NCBI GenBank assembly: GCA_002343455.1
Contig: DDSR01000353.1
Span: 1 to 10,499 of the forward strand
Origin: Deltaproteobacteria bacterium UBA2385
GTDB taxonomy: Bacteria; Myxococcota_A; UBA796; UBA2385
Length of the DNA stretch: 10,499 nucleotides
Direction: 5' to 3'
The notes beneath the pieces were generated by a model. The model saw only the letters and a list, made by a program, of their open reading frames with translations, ran no database searches and was not told the DNA's origin. A program made the position numbers and the translations under genes. Positions 1-4,856 of this stretch are shown here, one piece after another (the stretch's first letter is position 1; every line of letters begins with the position of its first letter).

Positions 1-1
1 G

Positions 2-742
2 GACTGGGAGGAGGGCGAGGTCGCGGCCGACGGCAGCTACGAGCTGAACCTGCTCGGTGGGCTGACCTGGACCATCTACGCCCTGGACGAGGACGAGTGC
101 GCCTCGATCGAGCACGAGCTCCTCGTCGAGGAGTGCACCGAGTACGCCCTGGACCTGGACGTCATCGACTGCATCACCGCCGACAAACCCAACCTGTACC
201 TCTACCCCCTGGATGACACCCCCACCTCCGTCCGCCTCTTCACCTCGCCCTCGCAGCGGGTCATCGCCAGCGACCCCCTCTACCCGCGCCAGGGCTGGCA
301 GGGCATCGCCCACCCCGACGGCAGCTTCAGCGTCGGGGCGCGGCGGGCCCCTTTCCTCTTCTACGAGGTCAGCCTCGCCCCCTGGCAGGAGCAGCGGATG
401 CAGCGCCAGCAGGGCTTCTGTCTACCCGAAGAGGGCGCGGTCGAGGCCATGGCCGAGCTGCTGGGCGAGTACGGCTTCAACGCCGTCGAGCGCGAGGACT
501 TCATCGAGGGCTGGGAGCACGATCTGCCCCCCGGTCACGAAGGCTACACCGTGTACCCGCAGCTCCGGGTCGAGCCGTACACGGCGGTCGAGATCCAGCC
601 AGCCATGCCGCTGTCCAGGTTGTGGCTGCTGGTCGAGGACGGAGCCGGGTGTACGGCGAGTCCGCCGGTGATCCGACCCTTCTCGCGCGAGGGGGCCCAC
701 GCGGTGGAGTGGGGGTTGATCTTCGACGGGGTCGCGCGGTGA
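2..742 (+). CDS. KPxLYLYP-family uncharacterised protein, 3' part
   Basis: The frame is open from base 2 to a TGA at 740-742, giving 246 residues; the start lies upstream of the window. The visible part begins with an acidic, Cys-containing stretch (C33, C45, C57 of the fragment), followed by the motif KPNLYLYP at fragment residues 62-69. After it come a TxVRLF strand, YPRQGWQGIAHPDG, a PFLFYEV strand, and a GFCLPEEGAVE...LGEYGFN...EREDFIEGW block. I recognise this order (K-P-x-x-Y-L-Y-P, then W..A.PDG, LF(W/Y)E, GF.V, LGLN..E..(D/E)FI..W) from uncharacterised, usually secreted proteins found in myxobacteria and other bacteria. No reaction is known to me. The Cys-rich N-terminal part and the likely missing signal peptide suggest an extracytoplasmic protein. 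Frame and family call are fairly sure; function is unknown. Confidence 0.8.
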   Translation, partial: DWEEGEVAADGSYELNLLGGLTWTIYALDEDECASIEHELLVEECTEYALDLDVIDCITADKPNLYLYPLDDTPTSVRLFTSPSQRVIASDPLYPRQGWQGIAHPDGSFSVGARRAPFLFYEVSLAPWQEQRMQRQQGFCLPEEGAVEAMAELLGEYGFNAVEREDFIEGWEHDLPPGHEGYTVYPQLRVEPYTAVEIQPAMPLSRLWLLVEDGAGCTASPPVIRPFSREGAHAVEWGLIFDGVAR

Positions 743-892
743 GCCGGGACAGGCAGCCGCGGTGGAGGCGGTCAGGCCCGCGCGCCGCGACGACAGCTTT
801 TCCATGGTGATACCTATACTTCTCCCGAAGTTCATGAATTCGTACCCGGCCAGTGGCGCCCCGCGACCAAGCGGATTACGACCCCTCTACTA

Positions 893-925
893 CCTCCGGA
901 GGGTTCCAGCCTCCGGAGGGTTCCA
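893..925. repeat. 17-bp tandem duplication with two CCTCCGGAGG palindromes
   Basis: The 16 bases at 893-908 (CCTCCGGAGGGTTCCA) recur exactly at 910-925, a period of 17. Each copy begins with the perfect 10-bp palindrome CCTCCGGAGG (893-902 and 910-919). Two identical palindromes about 1.6 helical turns apart, just ahead of a small gene, could be a paired operator. They could equally be a slippage duplication; because the unit is not a multiple of three, it would have shifted any reading frame through it. The repeat is seen directly; any regulatory role is inferred. Confidence 0.6.
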
Positions 926-934
926 CAAGCCCTC

Positions 935-939
935 GGTGA
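935..939 (+). promoter_or_regulatory. Putative ribosome-binding site GGTGA deciding the 945 start
   Basis: GGTGA lies five bases before the ATG at 945. The same pentamer lies four bases before the GTG at 1313 of the next gene. Its presence here, and its absence before the earlier in-frame starts at 762, 804 and 831, is why 945 was chosen. Confidence 0.4.
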
Positions 940-944
940 CCAGC

Positions 945-1316
945 ATGCAGATCATCCTCAACGGCGGCTCCACCGGCACCGTCGACGTCACCTCCGTTGC
1001 TGTGGTCTACCCGATCACCACGCCCGTCTTCGCCTTCGGCGTCGTGGACGCCGGCGGCCTGGTCGAGGTAGACGCCGGGATGTCGGCCACCCTGAGCGCG
1101 CGCTTGATGTACCGGACCTTCGCCACCGACGACTCCCAGAGCGCTGGGACCTGGACCGCCATCGGGACCGCCGTGGTCGGACCCGGCAAGGTCTTCAAGG
1201 GCGGCGCGGTCTCGGCGACCGGGCTGCGCATCCAGCTCGGCCTCGAGCTGTCGGATGCCAGCGTGAACCAGCCCGGACGCGCGCGGCTGCGCTATCCGAT
1301 CCTGGTGACGAAGTGA
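945..1316 (+). CDS. Small beta-rich hypothetical protein
   Basis: This 123-residue protein is read from ATG 945, with GGTGA five bases upstream. A longer version from GTG 762 (184 residues) is possible but would include a low-quality N-terminus. It is rich in Val, Thr, Ser, Gly and Ala in alternating hydrophobic/polar runs, typical of short beta strands (for example VDVTSVAVV, PVFAFGVVDAGG, RIQLGLELSD, RLRYPILV). It has no cysteine, no signal peptide from this start, and no motif I recognise. The pattern fits a small beta-sandwich domain; that is an inference from composition. Its TGA overlaps the GTG start of the next gene by four bases, suggesting co-translation. Its base composition is high-GC like the host, unlike the next gene. 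Confidence 0.55.
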   Translation: MQIILNGGSTGTVDVTSVAVVYPITTPVFAFGVVDAGGLVEVDAGMSATLSARLMYRTFATDDSQSAGTWTAIGTAVVGPGKVFKGGAVSATGLRIQLGLELSDASVNQPGRARLRYPILVTK

Positions 1317-2245
1317 ATCCTGCGCCGCGCGGCCCGAAGGAAACCCGCACTGGGCAGCGCAACCAAAGGAATGGGAGCTCTGCGAAACGCAACCGGCCTG
1401 GGCCTACGAAGTGGACACTTCCTTTGGGCCAAGGCCCATTGGTCGTAGTCGAGAACATACCTATTGAGGCAAGGGAAGCTCTGGGATTGGGGCCAAAAAC
1501 AATCATCGTCACCATCCCTCGCAATCTTGGATATCTAGGGACAACCTTTGTTCCCACACTCATCACGAGCATACTCAAGAACACGATGATCGAGGTTATG
1601 GGGGAGGCAGAAGGTGAAAGGTACTTCGCGCTTTCGGAGCCATACTTCATCAATGACATCCAGAAGGACATTCTATACCACATGTCCCATGGAAACCTGA
1701 TGGGATGGTACATCACGTTTGATCGACACAACGCCCAAGACGACCACAGCTACGACAACAACTACAACTTTGATGACAATGGCATCGACAACGACTACGA
1801 AGACGACAATGCATACTACACCTCATGGGTCGTTGGGTATGGGCCGGTCGTCAGCAACAGTTCTACCTCCGATGGGTCCGACGGGTCTGAATACGATGCA
1901 TCCGAAGATGAAACTGGTAGCACCACCATGAACGGGGACTACGGTGACTACTTCGAGTACACCCCCGGGTCGGGGGAGGGGCGAACACTGAAGAAGAGGA
2001 AAGGAAAAGAACTCAAAGACGCAGATGAAGAGGAGGACTCAGACCCCGATACCAACGAAGAGGGGGACACCACAGCTACTGAAATCTACGGTGGTTGCAT
2101 CCCCCGGCCCCGCATCTCCATAGACGAACTGAATCTACACTCTCAGGACCACTTGGCATCTATCATTAGCCAGGCAGGAGTGGATGCTGAGAGTTTCAGC
2201 CATATCAACCTGGGTTTCATACATCAGTTCATCCGCTATGGCTGA
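1313..2245 (+). CDS. Acidic Asp/Asn/Tyr-rich hypothetical protein in low-GC patch
   Basis: This 310-residue protein starts at a GTG that overlaps the preceding stop, with GGTGA four bases upstream. Residues 1-35 are basic and Arg/Asn/Pro-rich. Residues 40-140 look like a folded domain (LVVVENIPIEAREALGLG, TIIVTIPRNLGY, an amphipathic stretch TLITSILKNTMIEVMG, LSEPYFINDIQKDILYH). Residues 142-215 are a low-complexity tract dominated by Asp, Asn, Tyr, Ser and Gly. A basic patch (KKRKGKELK, about 227-235) and an Asp/Glu run follow, then a short ordered-looking C-terminus. There is no signal peptide or membrane segment. Base composition differs sharply from the host: 28 of 60 bases at 1741-1800 are G or C. 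That and the atypical residues suggest recent acquisition. The downstream gene overlaps it by eight bases. I do not recognise the family; the acidic tract could bind calcium or nucleic-acid-binding partners, but this is speculation. Confidence 0.65.
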   Translation: MNPAPRGPKETRTGQRNQRNGSSAKRNRPGPTKWTLPLGQGPLVVVENIPIEAREALGLGPKTIIVTIPRNLGYLGTTFVPTLITSILKNTMIEVMGEAEGERYFALSEPYFINDIQKDILYHMSHGNLMGWYITFDRHNAQDDHSYDNNYNFDDNGIDNDYEDDNAYYTSWVVGYGPVVSNSSTSDGSDGSEYDASEDETGSTTMNGDYGDYFEYTPGSGEGRTLKKRKGKELKDADEEEDSDPDTNEEGDTTATEIYGGCIPRPRISIDELNLHSQDHLASIISQAGVDAESFSHINLGFIHQFIRYG

Positions 2246-2852
2246 GCCAATCACCCGAATCCTTACCACCGCACTCTCCGCTTGGGAGACTGCGCTCGGA
2301 ATAGCAGGTCTGGCATTGCTGGCGGGCGCACTGCCAGCACCGCAAGCTTCTGTCTCGACCGAGCGTTTGGTCATCCAAGGCGAACACAACCACTACACCC
2401 TCCGGCACCGACCAGGGTACGATGCCTACGATGGCATCCTGGTCGAGTCTAGAAGCGGGTCGTTACCGAGTCTGCTTAGCATAACAAGAACTAACTCCGA
2501 ACTGCTCATTGGCGCCGGTGAAGACAAAAGCAGCAAGGCTCGCGGCGAACTCCTCCTGATCTCCCACATGTCGGAATTCAATGCCAGCGGCCTCCAATTT
2601 TCCCATGGTGCCCAGCCACTCCCTTACGGACTCTCAGTAGCCAATGGGGAGGGCGAAACCGGGTTCAGGCTTGGTCGGGGCTCAACGCACCTCGGCGGCC
2701 TTAAGTTCGTGGTCGAGACCGACACCAAGCGCCCGTACCTGCTGTTGACCGGCCCCCAGTACGAGACTGTACTACGAGCCTCACGCTCCGGTGGCCTGCA
2801 GGTGACGCCGGACCCCTTCAAGGACGATCCCAAGCCGAGTGAGACCCCATGA
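2238..2852 (+). CDS. Membrane-anchored or exported hypothetical protein
   Basis: I chose ATG 2238, giving 204 residues; the frame is open back to 2184, but 2238 makes an eight-base overlap (ATGGCTGA) with the stop of the preceding gene, typical of translational coupling. No independent ribosome-binding site is visible. Residues 18-36 are hydrophobic (ALGIAGLALLAGALPAPQA) and look like a signal peptide or N-terminal anchor, possibly cleaved after PQA. The rest is predicted beta-rich with repeated short units of the type L.V......G.L, including LVIQGEHNHYTLRHR near residues 44-57 and RASRSGGLQVTPDP near 180-193. The C-terminus is Pro/Asp/Lys-rich. Base composition rises from host-atypical at the 5' end to host-like at the 3' end. 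The layout resembles the next protein (anchor, LVI/LIL strand with acidic turn, closing RxSxGGxLQ), so the two may be distant paralogues. Function unknown; likely periplasmic or surface. Confidence 0.65.
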   Translation: MAEPITRILTTALSAWETALGIAGLALLAGALPAPQASVSTERLVIQGEHNHYTLRHRPGYDAYDGILVESRSGSLPSLLSITRTNSELLIGAGEDKSSKARGELLLISHMSEFNASGLQFSHGAQPLPYGLSVANGEGETGFRLGRGSTHLGGLKFVVETDTKRPYLLLTGPQYETVLRASRSGGLQVTPDPFKDDPKPSETP

Positions 2853-3409
2853 CCACCCCAACCTCCATCCGTCCTCGCGTCCTGCTGCTGTGTCTGTGCT
2901 CGCTGGCCCTGTTGGCAGCGGCGGGCGCAAACCGCAAAGCGCGCACCCTGCACGTCCGCGAGCTGATCCTCAGCAACGAAGACGGCAGCGTCAACTTCCG
3001 CTTCGCGGTGGAGGGCGACGCCCTCGTCCTGCGACGCCTGGAGCCCGCTCAAGGCCACATCCGCTTCCTCGGTCGGCCCGACACCACCGCGATTGAGCTC
3101 GTCGACAACACAACCGGCCACGCGAACGGTCGAATGTGGGTCGCAGAGGACAGCGCGGGCCTGGAGTTCCAGACGGGCCCCGACCAGCCCTCTGCCCGCC
3201 TCGCCAGCTCCGCTGAGGGCGCCCAGCTTGCGCTACGGGCTTCGACCTGGGGCAGCGCCGTCATCGCCGAGGTCAATCGCGAGTCCCAAGGTGGCCGATT
3301 GCAGCTCGGCGAGAAGGAGCCGGCCGTGCGGCTGAGTCCCAAGCCCGAAGGCATGAGGGTCGAGGCCCTGCGTGAGGGCGAGTGGACCATTGTGGAGGAT
3401 CTGCCCTGA
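2849..3409 (+). CDS. Exported beta-rich hypothetical protein
   Basis: This 186-residue protein starts at an ATG overlapping the upstream TGA by four bases (ATGA). Residues 10-27 form a clear signal peptide (RVLLLCLCSLALLAAAGA) with likely cleavage after AAAGA; the cysteines are not in a lipobox, so I do not call it a lipoprotein. The mature part has repeated strand-turn-strand units: LHVRELILSNEDGSVNFRF at about 34-52, DALVLRRLEPAQGHIRFLG at about 57-75, then similar units (TAIELVDNTTG, RLASSAEGAQLALRAS, GGRLQLGEKEPAVRLSP). The 'L.L.D..G..R..L' rhythm resembles beta-solenoid or beta-sandwich surface proteins. It ends Asp-Leu-Pro-stop inside the 3401-3422 hairpin. Together with the previous gene it likely acts outside the cytoplasm. 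No specific function can be given. Confidence 0.75.
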   Translation: MTTPTSIRPRVLLLCLCSLALLAAAGANRKARTLHVRELILSNEDGSVNFRFAVEGDALVLRRLEPAQGHIRFLGRPDTTAIELVDNTTGHANGRMWVAEDSAGLEFQTGPDQPSARLASSAEGAQLALRASTWGSAVIAEVNRESQGGRLQLGEKEPAVRLSPKPEGMRVEALREGEWTIVEDLP

Positions 3410-3422
3410 GCGGTCAGGGCAG
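3401..3422. terminator. Hairpin shared by two convergent genes, spanning both stop codons
   Basis: CTGCCCTGA (3401-3409) is followed by the loop GCGG and the exact reverse complement TCAGGGCAG (3414-3422): a perfect 9-bp, GC-rich stem with a 4-base loop. The + strand stop TGA (3407-3409) and the - strand stop (3414-3416) sit symmetrically in the stem, so both messages end with the same hairpin. No T-run follows on either strand, so intrinsic termination would be of the U-poor type; mRNA 3'-end protection is the alternative role. Confidence 0.55.
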
Positions 3423-4431
3423 CAGGCCCGGCACCACGTAGACCACCCCCGACCAACTGCTGCCCCCCGTGGCAGCATACGCGCCGATCGCCAGGTCGGC
3501 GTACACATCGCCGGTCAGGTCCACCCCGCCCGCCACCGAGATCCCTGCGCCCGCGTGGTCCTCGCCCGCTCCCCAGACGGCGTCAGCGTCCAATCGTGTC
3601 ACCGTACCGCTCACCGGCCCGTAGAAGAGGCTGGCCGAGCCGCCGTTGTCGGCTTCGAAGTCGTCGGTCGAGGTGCCGATCAGGACCTCGGCGAAGCCGT
3701 CGCCGTCCTGGTCGCCGATCGACGCGACCGTCCGGCCCAGCGCCTGGCCGTGGAGGTGGCCCGGGAAAGGTCGCCGTGGCCAGCCGCACATCGGTCTCTG
3801 CCAGGGCGGAGGCGCCAGAGATCAGCCAGGCCGAGCCGGCGTTCGTCCCTTCGGACGTGCTGTCGATATGGGTCTCGGGCGCACCGACCAGGATGTCGGG
3901 CGTGCCGTCGCCGTCGACGTCACCGGGTCCGGCCAGCGACTCGTTGTGGACGCCGAAGGCGCCGCCGCTTCCGGCCACGAACCCGTCCCAGTCGGTGGCG
4001 TCCTTGGCGCCGGAGAGGGGACCCAGGTACACGACCACGGCTCCGTTGCTACTGTCGTGGTAGCCCCAGCCCACGCCCAGGTCGCCGATGCCGTCGCCGT
4101 CAAGGTCGCCGAGCATCGCGACGCTGGACCCGAAGAACTGGCCCGCGTCGTCCCGATCGAGCGGGTAGAAGCGCGCGTCCGCCCCGGAGAGCGAACCCCC
4201 GCTCAGGGCCCCCGAACCCAGGACGTAGACCGCGCCGGTGTCGGTGCTCCAGCCACCCGCCCCGACGACCAGGTCCGGCAGGCCGTCCCCGGTCAGGTCG
4301 CCCCCGGAGGCAAGCGTGCTGCCCGCCCCGTCGGACGCTCCCTCGCCCGTCCAGGTCGCGACGGCGTCGTCGGTGGAGCCAGCCGCGGAGATGATGGGCG
4401 CCTTGAAGAACCTCGACGGCGTCAGCTTCAC
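3414..4431 (-). pseudogene. FG-GAP repeat protein, frameshifted and probably N-terminally truncated
   Basis: Two overlapping - strand frames make one protein. Frame 1 runs from GTG 4431 and carries three FG-GAP/integrin-alpha-type repeats with calcium-loop motifs: DLTGDGLPDLVVGA (residues 45-58), DLDGDGIGDLGVGW (109-122) and DVDGDGTPDILVGAPE (171-186). It is homologous until about residue 224 and then becomes an Arg/Pro-rich tail ending at 3583. A second frame picks up at once with GHLHGQALGRTVASI, DQDGDGFAEVLIGT and DLTGDVYADLAIGA, ending at 3414. The switch is at 3756-3768, around TTTCCCGGGCC on the - strand, and is repaired by removing one base. FG-GAP proteins are normally secreted, but no signal peptide is visible here and the start abuts repeat-filled DNA, so the 5' end may be lost. 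It is either a decaying gene or one assembly indel. An ATG at 3789-3791 could in theory restart the second frame, but has no ribosome-binding site. Confidence 0.75.
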
Positions 4432-4440
4432 GATGGAGAT

Positions 4441-4470
4441 CCGCGGCGGCCTGCCAGATCCCCGCCGCGG
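4441..4470. repeat. GC-rich inverted repeat
   Basis: CCGCGGCGG (4441-4449) pairs perfectly with CCGCCGCGG (4462-4470) across a 12-base loop. It lies ten bases upstream of the FG-GAP start on the - strand, where it would form a hairpin in the leader RNA. It may be a structured remnant or part of the repeat nest. Confidence 0.5.
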
Positions 4471-4487
4471 TCGGTCTCGGCCAATGC

Positions 4488-4530
4488 GGACAGAAGTCCC
4501 ATCCGTAAATCACGGATGCAGGTTCTGTCC
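4488..4530. repeat. 43-bp palindromic repeat, copy A (degenerate right arm)
   Basis: It begins GGACAGAAGTCCCATCCG and ends GGTTCTGTCC, with an inner stem ATCCG/CGGAT around a 7-base loop (TAAATCA). It has the same length and layout as copy B at 4634-4676. The right arm differs from the perfect complement at a few positions. It resembles a REP-like or miniature-transposon hairpin unit. Confidence 0.7.
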
Positions 4531-4573
4531 TCCCTTGGGCGCTTCCCGGGCCGGTTTGGAGGCTACCGCGGTC

Positions 4574-4621
4574 AGAAATTGACCCGTTCGCCGCCTGACC
4601 CACCGAGAATCGACCCATTCG
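4574..4621. repeat. Degenerate direct repeat, period 31
   Basis: AGAAATTGACCCGTTCG (4574-4590) and GAGAATCGACCCATTCG (4605-4621) match at most positions, sharing GACCC-TTCG and a preceding GAA/GA-rich block. They lie between the two 43-bp palindromes. They may be a second, older repeat family or the body of a decayed element of which the palindromes are parts. Confidence 0.4.
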
Positions 4622-4633
4622 AGCCCTCGGGGA

Positions 4634-4676
4634 GGACAGAAGTCCCATCCGCAAATCACGGATTGGACTTCTGTCC
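4634..4676. repeat. 43-bp palindromic repeat, copy B (perfect arms)
   Basis: The left arm GGACAGAAGTCC (4634-4645) and right arm GGACTTCTGTCC (4665-4676) are exact reverse complements. Inside, ATCCG (4647-4651) pairs with CGGAT (4659-4663) around the loop CAAATCA, leaving one C/T mismatch between the two stems. The whole can form a 12+5-bp hairpin. It starts 146 bases after the start of copy A in the same orientation. Poly-C follows directly. Confidence 0.75.
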
Positions 4677-4856
4677 CCCTCCCCCCCCCAGAGCTCCGGT
4701 AGATCCGTGGAGCAGACCGTCTGTCGGGCGATTCTCGGTCGGGTGCTGCCATCCCTGGCCCTCGCGTTGCCGCTATGCCGCCCGCACAAACTCTCCGCCC
4801 CAAATCCGGGGTTGCAGAGCCCACTCCGGAGGCATCCGTTCGGGCCTCTGGACTCC

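Larger units (their letters stand above)
743..944. other. Gene-poor spacer with short duplication
   Basis: This is the stretch between the upstream stop and the start I prefer for the next gene. The downstream frame stays open back to a GTG at 762, with ATGs at 804 and 831, but none of these has a purine-rich ribosome-binding site. The encoded stretch is Pro/Arg/Ser-rich and has no recognisable motif, so I treat it as non-coding. The visible structure is the 17-bp tandem duplication at 893-925, listed separately. I see no clear promoter or terminator. Confidence 0.5.
4432..4856. other. Repeat-filled intergenic region between FG-GAP gene and radical SAM gene
   Basis: These 425 bases have no convincing gene. 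Frames that cross them are Arg/Pro-rich or interrupted. They hold a GC-rich inverted repeat (4441-4470), two 43-bp palindromic repeats (4488-4530, 4634-4676), a degenerate direct repeat (4574-4621), a near-continuous poly-C tract (C5-T-C9 at 4675-4689), and a sequence at 4729-4740 (CGATTCTCGGT core) that recurs inverted at about 4604-4614. This looks like a nest of small mobile or decayed repeats. I see no clear terminator for the radical SAM gene ending at 4857 and no clear promoter for the FG-GAP gene. Confidence 0.6.

Noticed and set aside
762..944. Extended N-terminus (from GTG 762) of the 945 gene
   Set aside because: No ribosome-binding site, Pro/Arg/Ser-rich junk-like product, and it crosses a 17-bp duplication that breaks any ancestral frame.
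2849..2935. Lipoprotein signal in the 2849 gene
   Set aside because: Cysteines at residues 15 and 17 lie inside the hydrophobic core, not at a lipobox end; the pattern fits an ordinary signal peptide.
3372..4394. Long + strand open frame of 340 codons
   Set aside because: Product is almost pure Arg/Pro/Gly/Ser, and it is the opposite strand of the FG-GAP gene, whose calcium-loop motifs show the real coding strand.
4488..4676. CRISPR-like array from two 43-bp repeats
   Set aside because: Only two copies, strongly palindromic with 12-bp arms, separated by 103 bases that themselves contain other repeats; no further units and no cas gene.
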